This document shows, piece after piece, positions 26,147 through 33,135 of a stretch of DNA of 43,231 nucleotides (position 1 is the stretch's first letter; every line of letters starts with the position of its first letter). The translations under genes and the position numbers were made by a program. This DNA is from a virus. The notes beneath the pieces are model-generated. The model saw only the letters and a list, made by a program, of their open reading frames with translations. It ran no database searches and had not been told where the DNA came from. The stretch spans positions 1-43,231 of the IMG/VR virus record IMGVR_UViG_3300042507_000782; one strand, given 5' to 3'.

Positions 26147-27210
26147 TGGCTCTTCTTAAACCAGAGATTTCTGATCTTCAGACTAATGTAACACCTACCC
26201 AAAGGACTGTCGCAATAGATCCTGAAAGCATTGTTAGTCTGGGGTCTTCTATTAGAACTTTGCTTGAGTCTGTTCAACCTCAACAGCCTGAAGTAGAGAT
26301 CTCCCCTGATACAAAGGAGCCAGTATCGGAACCTGTACCTACTCCTGCTATGGCTGACTCAGGTCTGTCTATCCCTGCCCAGAGTTTCCTTGACTCTATT
26401 GCCAGTGCAGAGGGTACAGGTGGTGACTACAACATCATCGTTGGTGGTGGCAGATTTGATGACTATGCCCAGCACCCTGATGTTATTGGTCTAGTCACAA
26501 AAGAAGGACCAAGCACTGCTGCTGGTAAGTACCAGATTACGAAGCAGACATGGGATTATCTCCAGAGCAAGTACTCTGATCTTACAGACTTCTCTCCGGC
26601 TAATCAAGACAAGGCTGCAATCTACCTTGCCAGAGAAAGATACAAGATTGGTACAAAGGGTAGAGATCTAGAGGCTGATCTCCTTGCAGGTAACACTTCT
26701 TACCTTCGGTCTGCCCTCCAGAATACATGGAGAGGTATCGTCATTGACAAGGACTTTGAAGGTAGACTCAGTAGAGGTGTTGAAGCTAGGACAAAGACTG
26801 TGATCAAGCCTGTTGGTTTCTCTACTATAAGATATTCCAATGTCGGTGCTATTAGAAATAAGCCAGTATCCACCGAACTAGAAAACAAGCTTGATGTTGC
26901 TGTTAGCTCTGTCCTTGGTCAGGGATATACAGTCGATATCTTTTCTGGTGGGCAGGAAGGTGAAAGAAGGACAGGATCTATCAGGCATAATGTAGACTCT
27001 GAAGGCAGAGGCATGGCTGCTGATGTTAAGATCTTTGATCCTGAGGGTAAGCAAGTTACAGATAGAACCAAGCTTGATACTCTTCGTAAGTTTTGGCTGG
27101 ATAATAACTATGGTTCAGTCGGATCTTATATGAAGGGTGATGGTATCCACTTTGACATCTGGACACAGGATAAACTCCTGCCCGGTATGTCCCTATCATG
27201 GAGTTATTAA
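26146..27210 (+). CDS. Bifunctional virion lysozyme and M15-like peptidase
   Basis: A 354-residue protein with two wall-cleaving domains. Residues about 80-200 (SFLDSIASAEGTGGDYNI ... STAAGKYQITKQTWDYL) fit phage-type lysozymes, with the likely catalytic Glu in SAEGT and the AAGKYQI substrate motif. Residues about 245-350 (RRTGSIRHNVDSEGRGMAADVKIFD ... GDGIHFDIW) show an M15-type pattern, with His and Asp zinc ligands in RHN ... AAD and a final H-x-D. In this position it would pierce the peptidoglycan during DNA ejection, cutting both glycan and peptide. The N-terminal 60 residues are a linker rich in Pro/Glu. Confidence 0.78.
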   Translation: MALLKPEISDLQTNVTPTQRTVAIDPESIVSLGSSIRTLLESVQPQQPEVEISPDTKEPVSEPVPTPAMADSGLSIPAQSFLDSIASAEGTGGDYNIIVGGGRFDDYAQHPDVIGLVTKEGPSTAAGKYQITKQTWDYLQSKYSDLTDFSPANQDKAAIYLARERYKIGTKGRDLEADLLAGNTSYLRSALQNTWRGIVIDKDFEGRLSRGVEARTKTVIKPVGFSTIRYSNVGAIRNKPVSTELENKLDVAVSSVLGQGYTVDIFSGGQEGERRTGSIRHNVDSEGRGMAADVKIFDPEGKQVTDRTKLDTLRKFWLDNNYGSVGSYMKGDGIHFDIWTQDKLLPGMSLSWSY

Positions 27211-27483
27211 ATGGCTGTTGAATATAGAGGTGAGAAGTTCTCTGGGTATAACAAGCCCAAGAAAACCCCTAATGCAAGTAAGTCTCATGCTGTCCTTGCC
27301 AAAGAAGGTAGCAAGATTAAGCTGATCAGGTTTGGTCAGCAGGGTGTATCTGGTTCCCCTAAGAAGGCAGGAGAGTCTGAGTCCTACCGTAAGAGAAGGG
27401 AATCGTTTAAGGCTAGACATGCTAAGAACATTTCTAAAGGTAAGATGTCTGCTGCCTACTGGGCCGATAAGGTGAAATGGTAA
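27211..27483 (+). CDS. Small basic phage protein (DUF5872-type resemblance)
   Basis: A 90-residue protein beginning at 27211 next to the previous stop. EKFSGYNKPKKTPNASKSHAVLAKEGSKIKLIRFGQQG and ESYRKRRESFKARHAKNI...AAYWADKVKW form a pattern that I recognise from many phages and prophages (DUF5872-like), with no known activity. It is strongly basic. It is the first of six small Lys/Arg-rich genes that end the late arm. Confidence 0.7.
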   Translation: MAVEYRGEKFSGYNKPKKTPNASKSHAVLAKEGSKIKLIRFGQQGVSGSPKKAGESESYRKRRESFKARHAKNISKGKMSAAYWADKVKW

Positions 27484-27623
27484 TGGCAAAGCAGGGTCTG
27501 TACGCCAACATCTGGGCCAAGCGTAAGGCTGGTAAGAAGATGAGGAAGAAGGGTGAGAAAGGCGCACCTACTGATAAAGCCTTTAGGGAAGCTGCTAAGA
27601 CAGCAAGGAAGAAAAAGAAATGA
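27483..27623 (+). CDS. Small basic protein (46 residues)
   Basis: A short frame coupled to the previous gene by TAATG. It begins MAKQGLYANIWAKRKAGKKM and ends with a poly-lysine tail. The opening GLYANIWAKRK is familiar from small late phage proteins. There is no known function; nucleic-acid binding is likely from charge alone. Confidence 0.6.
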   Translation: MAKQGLYANIWAKRKAGKKMRKKGEKGAPTDKAFREAAKTARKKKK

Positions 27624-27664
27624 TGAAAACATCTAACACTGGTGATTTAAGAAGGAGTTCTATT

Positions 27665-27883
27665 ATGCCGGGTAAAGGTCAGATTTATAAGAAGCCTATG
27701 AAGAAGATGAAGAGAGATCCCTACGCTGAAGGTATTGATCCTTCGGCTGGCAGAGGTGTTCCTCTCAGTGCCTATAACGAGACAGTCCCTAAGCCCAAGA
27801 GAAAGCCGCAGGTGTCTAACACAGTAGCCAAGGGCAACAAGATGGCTGTTAAGAAGAAGCCTATGAAGAAGAAGATGAAGTGA
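27665..27883 (+). CDS. Small basic protein (72 residues)
   Basis: I place the start at ATG 27665, which has a strong AAGGAG site 8 bases upstream. The longer frame from 27620 lacks one. The product begins MPGKGQIYKKPMKKMKRD, has a middle SAGRGVPLSAYNETVPKPKRKP, and ends KKKPMKKKMK. It is rich in Lys and Pro. It ends TGATG, coupled to the next gene. Function unknown. Confidence 0.55.
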   Translation: MPGKGQIYKKPMKKMKRDPYAEGIDPSAGRGVPLSAYNETVPKPKRKPQVSNTVAKGNKMAVKKKPMKKKMK

Positions 27884-28074
27884 TGGCCAAGGATAAGAAG
27901 TGGATCAAGAAGGCTATTAAAAAGCCGGGAGCCTTAAGAGAACAGATGGGTGTTAAAGAGGGTGAGAAGATCCCTAAGAAGGCCCTTGAGAAGGCTGCTA
28001 AGAAGCCGGGTAAGCTGGGCCAGAGGGCAAGACTTGCAATGACCCTTGGCAAGATGAAGAAGAAAGGTAAGTAA
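27883..28074 (+). CDS. Conserved small basic phage protein (63 residues)
   Basis: Starts at the ATG of a TGATG overlap. The sequence KWIKKAIKKPGALREQMGVKEGEKIPKKALEKAAKKPGKLG is a pattern I have seen in many unrelated phages, usually as a short orphan of unknown function. It is very basic and may bind DNA or RNA or fill the virion. The spacing and codon use match its neighbours. Confidence 0.65.
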   Translation: MAKDKKWIKKAIKKPGALREQMGVKEGEKIPKKALEKAAKKPGKLGQRARLAMTLGKMKKKGK

Positions 28075-28075
28075 A

Positions 28076-28807
28076 ATGGCTGCTCCTAGAAAACCAATTA
28101 GAAAGAAAATGGGAACTGCAAAGGGTACTCTTCTTGAGAGAATGGGTGAGGCTAAGAACCGCCCGTATAAGGGTACAAGAGGCGGTGTTCCTGCCAGAGT
28201 TCAGAAGGTTCGTGGCAACCCTAACCTTGCTAGACCTCAGGAATCCATCCGTATGGGAGGTACTGGAGGTACAGGCAGGTCTGTAGCCACGGTAAAGGCT
28301 GGTCTTCCTGCCAGAGTAGAGGCTCCTAGCACAGGTAAAGCTTTGACTGTTGCGAAGGAGACTGCAAAGACAACTGCTAGGGTTGGTCTTAGAGGTCTTC
28401 TTGGTGCAGGTAGTGCTGTTGTAGGTATGGTTACAGAGTCAAGACCTGCTGGTAGTGCAGCAGAAAGAGCTTGGGAAAGACGTAATACTGAGCAGAGACG
28501 GATGAAGGGTAGAGTTTCTGGTATGGCTTTTAATAAGGCTACCCAGCCGTCACCGAAGGGTGGTGGACCCAGATCCAGACAGGGTTCTCAAGCTCCCTCT
28601 ATGAGGGCTGGTACGACAGTTGCTGGTAGACCTGAGACTCCGGGTGCTTATATGCCCCAGAGGAAGGCTGCTGGTGTTAACCAGATGGGAATGGCTAAGA
28701 AGAATGCTGCTGCTAAGGCAAAGCCGAAGCGTAGAACTAATCTGGAGAGAATGAGAAGAAGACAGGCAGAGAGATTTGCTATCTCTTCTTCTGGTAGATC
28801 ACTCTAA
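28076..28807 (+). CDS. Basic low-complexity protein (243 residues)
   Basis: The last late gene. The product is rich in Arg, Lys, Gly and Ala, with repeated GGVPARVQKVR / AGLPARVEAPS segments, one possible short hydrophobic stretch (GLRGLLGAGSAVVGMV) and a strongly basic C terminus (KPKRRTNLERMRRRQAERF). It resembles disordered DNA-binding or internal head proteins but no family is recognised. Its stop overlaps the stop of the convergent - strand gene by two bases. Confidence 0.55.
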   Translation: MAAPRKPIRKKMGTAKGTLLERMGEAKNRPYKGTRGGVPARVQKVRGNPNLARPQESIRMGGTGGTGRSVATVKAGLPARVEAPSTGKALTVAKETAKTTARVGLRGLLGAGSAVVGMVTESRPAGSAAERAWERRNTEQRRMKGRVSGMAFNKATQPSPKGGGPRSRQGSQAPSMRAGTTVAGRPETPGAYMPQRKAAGVNQMGMAKKNAAAKAKPKRRTNLERMRRRQAERFAISSSGRSL

Positions 28808-29055
28808 AACTCATACATGTTCGCCAGAAGCCTTGACTTAGCAAGGTCAAGCAAAACATAAACCTCATCTGGAGTAAGACCAAGGTTCCATGACACTTTA
28901 AAGTGATCACCGGACCAGCCTACAAGGATCAGACTTTCATAGTTACCGATCCCTTCCTTCAGTAGATCGTCAGGAGTAACCCCCGGAGTTTCCTCTGGGG
29001 GTTTTTCTTTGCTCTTCTGTACCAGCTTCAGTACCTTCTTATCTTCATTATCCAT
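28804..29055 (-). CDS. Small conserved phage protein of unknown function
   Basis: An 83-residue protein at the end of the - strand arm, coupled to the RNR stop by a one-base overlap. The middle is acidic and Pro-rich (KEKPPEETPGVTPDD) and the second half is more structured (YESLILVGWSGDHFKVSWNLGLTPDEVYVLLDLAKSRLL). I have seen the VGW..DHF..S..L...E..Y.LL..AK pattern in other phages, without known function. The Pro-rich section coincides with the + strand terminator hairpin, so its coding is constrained by that structure. Confidence 0.6.
   Translation of the reverse strand: MDNEDKKVLKLVQKSKEKPPEETPGVTPDDLLKEGIGNYESLILVGWSGDHFKVSWNLGLTPDEVYVLLDLAKSRLLANMYEF
28978..29007 (+). terminator. Rho-independent terminator of the late arm
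   Basis: Bases 28978-28988 pair with 28993-29003 (11 bp with one G-U pair) around the loop TTTC. The 3' arm runs into TTTTT (29002-29006), then CTTT. It lies 170 bases after the last late gene, on the + strand, inside the coding region of the - strand gene at 28804-29055. It would stop late transcripts before they run antisense into the RNR gene. Confidence 0.85.
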
Positions 29056-30983
29056 TAGGTAATATCCACAATTTCACAAACACCAGCGGTACAGGCCAAG
29101 GACTGAGATGCCTTAGTCGTATCTTCCTTCTCGTACTCAGACAACCTAGACCAGTCAATAGTCTCTGGCATCTGAGCAAGGAGGGCTTCGTACTCTTCAA
29201 CAGTGCAGTCCTCATACGGTGCTTGCTTATAGATATGATCAGAGTGAGGAAGGAAGCTAAGACCAGAGGCGATGTTGAAGTTCTCGTACAACCAAGAGCC
29301 TACCGATACCCACTCATCAGGCTTGACTGAGACAGTAATCGAAGGCTTATGCTCACACCAGAACTCAGCATAGATCTTCCACAGGTCAAGGTGTTCCTCT
29401 GCATCCAGATCATGGCGAGTAACAGCATCGACAGGAGCTTTTACAGGGAAGCTGAACACCGTAGTATTCTCAGGCTTCATAATATCAGGCTCGTTAGGAA
29501 TACCCATGTCCTTCATGAACTGGGTAATCGGGTCTTTGTTATCACCACGGACACGGCGGATGTAGTAGTCATTGTGCCGGGGGTGAATACCAGAAGCAGA
29601 GTTAACAAGCTGAGACACTGTACCAGAAGGCTTGACACAGGTAATAGCAGCAGAGACAGGAATACCGAGCTTCTCAGCCCAGATCTTGTTTGTATTAATC
29701 GCTGCTTCCTTCAGGGCAGTTAGTGCAGCAGGAAGCTGACCAAAAGGATTCCTACCATTAAGGACATCATGATCCATGATACCAGTAAGGCTGACACCAA
29801 GGAGGCGCTCTTCTTCTGTGTTCTTAGCCCAGATCTTACGGAGGTAGGGGAAGTGAGTGTACGTTGCTTGGACAGTACCAAGGATCGTAGCAAGTTCTAC
29901 CTTACGCTTCAGATCTTCAATGCTATCTGTTGCACGAACAACAACCTCAGTCAGGTTACAGAACTGGTACGGACGAAGGATGATCTCAGAGCAAGGGTTC
30001 GTACCAAACTCATGATTAGGATCACGCCTACCGTTCTTAGCCGTATGCTTTTGTGCTGCAACGCGAGAGAACATACCACGCTCACCAGTACCAGAGTCAA
30101 CCAACGAGGCCCATTCATGGAGGAAGGTGCTGGCATCAGGCTTTTCTGTATAGGCAACAGAGTTGTTAGCCAGTGAACGCTGGGGGTTTGTCTCCCAGAA
30201 CTGGCCTGTCTTGGCATGGCGCATACGGTCATCAGACAGGTTAGACAGAGAGATCATGGCAGAGCGACGAACACCGCCGACTACGACAACCTCACCAATC
30301 TTGCACATAATGTCATGGCACTCAAGGGAACTAAGCTTACGACCAGAAGCATTACGGAAGATGGAGACAACAAAGCGGAACAACTGGTCAAGAGGTTCAG
30401 GACCAGAAGCACGGCCACCAAAGACCTTCAGCCTAGAACCAGCAGGGCGGATCTTGCTCATATCCCACTTCGGTACTTCACCTGAGTACAACAAAGAGAT
30501 AAGCTGACGAAGAGCCTTGGCCCAGCCTTCCTTGCTGTCAGAGACAACGATCATCGTCTGAGAATCGAAGAGCTTCTCCGGTACTTCAGGAAGCTTGCTG
30601 ATGTACTGACGCTCAACACTGAACCCAACACCAGTACCACACATCAGGATAAACATAGCCTCATCGAACGACTTCATGTCATCGACAGGGAGGTAGGAAC
30701 AGTTATAGGCACAAGTATTATCACGCTCCAGAGCCTTGCCAGCAGTCATCATGGCCCGCATACTGGGCATGATCTCAAGGTTCAGGATAGCCTCACGGAT
30801 AGCAGTATTAGTCGCTACTGCCTCCTCAGTCTCAGGCATTTTAGGATAGACAACATTCTCCATGAACCTATCAACAGTCTCTTCCCAAGACTCACGGCGG
30901 TTATCATCTTCAATCCAACGTGCGTACCGGGAGGTGGCAATAAAAGTCTGGTAGTCAGTTGGAAGATTCTTCATCGTATTCAT
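29055..30983 (-). CDS. nrdJ: Class II (adenosylcobalamin-dependent) ribonucleotide reductase
   Basis: A reductase of 642 residues that makes deoxynucleotides for phage replication using vitamin B12, without oxygen or a second subunit. Key parts are the NTCAYNC segment, GTGVGFSVER, NPCSEI (Asn-Cys-Glu catalytic motif), FCNLTE, and VKPSGTVSQLV. A C-terminal Cys pair in LACTAGVC serves in re-reduction. The length fits monomeric class II enzymes of phages. It overlaps a small upstream gene by 29 bases and is coupled to the downstream gene. It is intact. A B12-using or B12-containing environment is implied, since no cobalamin synthesis genes are present. Confidence 0.9.
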   Translation of the reverse strand: MNTMKNLPTDYQTFIATSRYARWIEDDNRRESWEETVDRFMENVVYPKMPETEEAVATNTAIREAILNLEIMPSMRAMMTAGKALERDNTCAYNCSYLPVDDMKSFDEAMFILMCGTGVGFSVERQYISKLPEVPEKLFDSQTMIVVSDSKEGWAKALRQLISLLYSGEVPKWDMSKIRPAGSRLKVFGGRASGPEPLDQLFRFVVSIFRNASGRKLSSLECHDIMCKIGEVVVVGGVRRSAMISLSNLSDDRMRHAKTGQFWETNPQRSLANNSVAYTEKPDASTFLHEWASLVDSGTGERGMFSRVAAQKHTAKNGRRDPNHEFGTNPCSEIILRPYQFCNLTEVVVRATDSIEDLKRKVELATILGTVQATYTHFPYLRKIWAKNTEEERLLGVSLTGIMDHDVLNGRNPFGQLPAALTALKEAAINTNKIWAEKLGIPVSAAITCVKPSGTVSQLVNSASGIHPRHNDYYIRRVRGDNKDPITQFMKDMGIPNEPDIMKPENTTVFSFPVKAPVDAVTRHDLDAEEHLDLWKIYAEFWCEHKPSITVSVKPDEWVSVGSWLYENFNIASGLSFLPHSDHIYKQAPYEDCTVEEYEALLAQMPETIDWSRLSEYEKEDTTKASQSLACTAGVCEIVDIT

Positions 30984-31128
30984 AGGTGTTCCTTACATTC
31001 AGCTTTGTACGTTTATATGTTTTCTCAGACTCTTTTATTCTTTGTCGGTACTGCCCTTCCTCAAGTTCCTTTGCATACGGGCTACGGTTCTTAATCTTCT
31101 TCTGAAAATTTTTCTTTCTCCAGCCCAT
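30955..31128 (-). CDS. Small basic protein overlapping the RNR start
   Basis: A 57-residue frame overlapping the end of the upstream gene by 38 bases and the RNR start by 29 bases. It starts at ATG 31128 after an AAGAGA site. The product begins MGWRKKNFQKKIKNRSPYAKE and continues LEEGQYRQRIKESEKTY. The NRSPYAKxLExxxYRQR pattern is familiar from short phage proteins next to nucleotide-metabolism genes. Continuous coding through the otherwise empty 31000-31090 gap supports it. Confidence 0.65.
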   Translation of the reverse strand: MGWRKKNFQKKIKNRSPYAKELEEGQYRQRIKESEKTYKRTKLNVRNTYEYDEESSN

Positions 31129-31273
31129 TGTCAATCTCTTTTATCTTGTCTAGCTTGTCCAGAATAATGTCTTCCATTCTATCATAGAACTCTTCTGGGT
31201 CTAGGTCAAGGATTTCTACCAGTTCAAGGACAGAGAACCTATCAAGGATAAGCTGCTTAAGATCGAACGACAT
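31091..31273 (-). CDS. Small acidic conserved phage protein
   Basis: A 60-residue protein with a GAGG site before ATG 31273. It begins MSFDLKQLILDRFSVLELVEILDLD and is acidic at the end. Very similar openings occur in T7-like phages of several hosts. Function unknown. It lies between the metallophosphatase and the RNR. Confidence 0.6.
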   Translation of the reverse strand: MSFDLKQLILDRFSVLELVEILDLDPEEFYDRMEDIILDKLDKIKEIDNGLEKEKFSEED

Positions 31274-31284
31274 CGTAACCTCGT

Positions 31285-32034
31285 CTACTTAAACTCATCT
31301 TTGATCCTATCCAGACTGATCCACTCATGGTCATACTGTCCGTTGTTTACTCCACGCTTAATGACAACACCCGGCCACCACATCTTATTTGCCTGACCAG
31401 CATACTCATGAGTCCTGTCAATGTAACAGCCAGTTACAAGTCCCATAAGCCGTCTTCCGTCAGGTCCAGTCCTCTCTGCGAAATCTCTAGTGTGAGTGTG
31501 ACCTTGCGTACAGGATACGAACTGCTTTGTGAGGAGGGTGTACGCCTGATGTTCACCACTTGTAGCTCTACCCATGACCCCCGTTGGGAAATAGTGCGCG
31601 TAATATACACCATCCACTTCAGCAGGTTCCAGAAAAGGGTAAGTCTCCCAACCAAACTCTTCATATTGAAGATCCTGTACGGAGATAGTTCCGTCAAGGA
31701 CTGCATCTTTCTGGATAGCCTTTTCAATACGAGCATAGTCATGGTTTCCTGTTACCATAATGAACCGGGGCATCTTCTTCTTCGCTTCCTTGATAGGCTT
31801 GAACATAAGTTCCTGTGCCATGCATGAAGCTTCGATATCTTTCCTGTACCGTCTACCTTCAAAGCCCTTCGTACCCTTATCATATGAACAGAGGCTAGGC
31901 ATATCTGCCCAGTCACCGATACAGATAACAGTATCAGGCTTCACTGAAGTGATGAGCTTACCAAGGTAACTGAACCTTGACAGATCCTCATCAGGTGCAG
32001 CATGCGGATCAGGTATCACCAAATGCGTCTTCAT
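31285..32034 (-). CDS. Calcineurin-like metallophosphatase
   Basis: A metal-dependent phosphoesterase of about 249 residues. The metal-site motifs are DPHAAPD near the start, GDWAD, GNHDYARIEKA, and C-terminal QGHTHTRDF, the normal order for the calcineurin-like superfamily. I prefer the ATG at 32034, whose AGGA site is 5 bases upstream, over earlier TTG or ATG codons, which are too close to it. It overlaps the upstream small gene. Substrate unknown; phage members may act on nucleotides, cyclic nucleotides or modified DNA/RNA ends. Confidence 0.82.
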   Translation of the reverse strand: MKTHLVIPDPHAAPDEDLSRFSYLGKLITSVKPDTVICIGDWADMPSLCSYDKGTKGFEGRRYRKDIEASCMAQELMFKPIKEAKKKMPRFIMVTGNHDYARIEKAIQKDAVLDGTISVQDLQYEEFGWETYPFLEPAEVDGVYYAHYFPTGVMGRATSGEHQAYTLLTKQFVSCTQGHTHTRDFAERTGPDGRRLMGLVTGCYIDRTHEYAGQANKMWWPGVVIKRGVNNGQYDHEWISLDRIKDEFK

Positions 32035-32215
32035 CATCTTCCTCAATAAGACCGACCATAAGCATCAGATCAATTTCAACTTCTTCTAGTGCCTTCTCCC
32101 AGTCCCAGTCATCGTAGACTGTACCATCGTCGTGCTTGATCTCAAAGTACAGACGGACAACTGCACGGAGTTCTTCATACATATTTCTGTAGTCGTTCTG
32201 GTAGTCTGCTGTCAT
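32009..32215 (-). CDS. Small acidic protein (68 residues)
   Basis: Starts at ATG 32215 with AAGGAG 7 bases upstream; the RBS lies within the last codons of the RlpA-like gene, and the start shares one base with its stop (TAATG). It is very acidic (YDDWDWEKALEEVEIDLMLMVGLIEEDDEDA). No family recognised. Acidic DNA-mimic behaviour is possible but unsupported by anything more than charge. Confidence 0.6.
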   Translation of the reverse strand: MTADYQNDYRNMYEELRAVVRLYFEIKHDDGTVYDDWDWEKALEEVEIDLMLMVGLIEEDDEDAFGDT

Positions 32216-32535
32216 TACAATCTCCTTAGTGTTACACGACATAAACCTTTGCACCCGATCTTACGGGCTGCTGCTTCGGACAGATCAATAGATCTCCCTT
32301 TGATGAAGGGACCACGGTCATTGATCCTGACGATGACGCATTTACTCCTATTACATACCCTAACCCTAGACCCGAAAGGAAGACTCCGGTGAGCAGCAGT
32401 ATACCCATAACGATTAAAGATCTCTCCACTCGCTGTCCTCTTACCATGAAACCCCGGTCCATACCATGATGCTATTTCAGCTTTAACACTTGTACTAAAC
32501 ACTGTTACCGCAAGCACTATAAGAAGATACTTCAT
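32215..32535 (-). CDS. Secreted RlpA-like double-psi beta-barrel protein
   Basis: A 106-residue protein with a clear signal peptide ([19 protein letters not shown], likely cut before Glu20) and strong AGGAG site at ATG 32535. The mature part has [37 protein letters not shown] and [10 protein letters not shown], the RlpA family signature. Glu38, His49 and Asp73 correspond to the residues important in RlpA lytic transglycosylase activity. The C-terminal SPOR domain of cellular RlpA proteins is absent. It would act in the periplasm on peptidoglycan. Being in the early/middle arm rather than the lysis cassette, it may alter the wall before lysis. Confidence 0.82.
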   Translation of the reverse strand: MKYLLIVLAVTVFSTSVKAEIASWYGPGFHGKRTASGEIFNRYGYTAAHRSLPFGSRVRVCNRSKCVIVRINDRGPFIKGRSIDLSEAAARKIGCKGLCRVTLRRL

Positions 32536-32550
32536 ATATGCTCCTGTGAA

Positions 32551-32625
32551 TGGTGCTCCTATCCAGAGTCGAACTGAATTATCCGGGTTACAAATCCGGT
32601 GCATCACCGCCAATGCTTTAGGAGC
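32551..32625 (-). tRNA. tRNA-Thr (anticodon TGT)
   Basis: A cloverleaf of 72 nt plus encoded CCA. The acceptor stem GCTCCTA pairs with TAGGAGC. The D arm is GCAT/ATGC. The anticodon loop is TTTGTAA with TGT at 32592-32590, and the T arm is TTCAG-TTCGACT-CTGGA. The pair at the loop end of the anticodon stem is A-C, a mismatch that is sometimes tolerated. It would read ACA threonine codons, which are common in this phage. Confidence 0.88.
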
Positions 32626-32644
32626 TTTAACTTCTAAACCTTTC

Positions 32645-32673
32645 TTTACATTAGAGTCCTAGTGTGGTATAAT
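32645..32673 (+). promoter_or_regulatory. Promoter for the HNH gene (TTTACA-17-TATAAT)
   Basis: TTTACA (32645-32650) and a perfect TATAAT (32668-32673) are 17 bp apart on the + strand, pointing toward the HNH gene at 32779 and against every neighbouring gene. It lies between the two tRNA genes, so its transcript runs antisense through tRNA-Arg before reaching the HNH gene. Confidence 0.7.
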
Positions 32674-32680
32674 AATCCTA

Positions 32681-32758
32681 TGGCGGTCCCGGTAGGACTT
32701 GAACCTACAGATCTTCCGTTTAGAAGACGGATGCTTTATCCAGTTAAGCTACGGAACC
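32681..32758 (-). tRNA. tRNA-Arg (anticodon TCT)
   Basis: A cloverleaf of 75 nt plus encoded CCA. The acceptor stem GGTTCCG pairs with CGGGACC (one G-U). The anticodon stem-loop is TCCGT-CTTCTAA-ACGGA with TCT at 32724-32722. The T arm is GTAGG-TTCAAGT-CCTAC. It reads AGA, by far the preferred arginine codon in most genes of this phage. Confidence 0.92.
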
Positions 32759-32778
32759 TTTAACATAGGAGTTAAACA

Positions 32779-33135
32779 ATGCCTAGTAATAACCCTGAAT
32801 ACCAAAAAGAGTACATCAAGAAGCATTACCAAGCAAATAAAGAGTACTACAAACAAAAAGCAAAAGCAAATAGAAAGATTGCTAGAGAAAAAGCACATGC
32901 TTTTACAAGAAGATATAAAAAGATGTGCGGTTGTGTCGATTGTGGCTACTCAGCTAACCCTATTGCTTTGCAATTTGACCATGTGGTAGGTTTAAAAGAA
33001 AAGGATATTGCCTCCATGATAGGTAGGGGTTTGTCTATTTCTAAAATCAAAAATGAAATTAGAAAGTGTGTTGTACGTTGTGCTAACTGCCATGCTATTG
33101 TCACCTATGAAAGAGCTAAGGGTAGAACTCTTTAG
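32779..33135 (+). CDS. HNH endonuclease (probable homing nuclease)
   Basis: A 118-residue protein with an AGGAG site and its own promoter, opposite in direction to all surrounding genes. A Lys-rich N-terminal helical region (about 1-40) is followed by CGCVDCGYSANPIALQFDHVVG and KCVVRCANCHAIVTYERAKG. Two CxxC pairs bind zinc and FDH...N.H forms the HNH core. It ends convergently with the GIY-YIG gene, overlapping it by 20 bases. The independent promoter, inverted orientation and place next to tRNAs suggest a mobile homing element. Confidence 0.82.
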   Translation: MPSNNPEYQKEYIKKHYQANKEYYKQKAKANRKIAREKAHAFTRRYKKMCGCVDCGYSANPIALQFDHVVGLKEKDIASMIGRGLSISKIKNEIRKCVVRCANCHAIVTYERAKGRTL

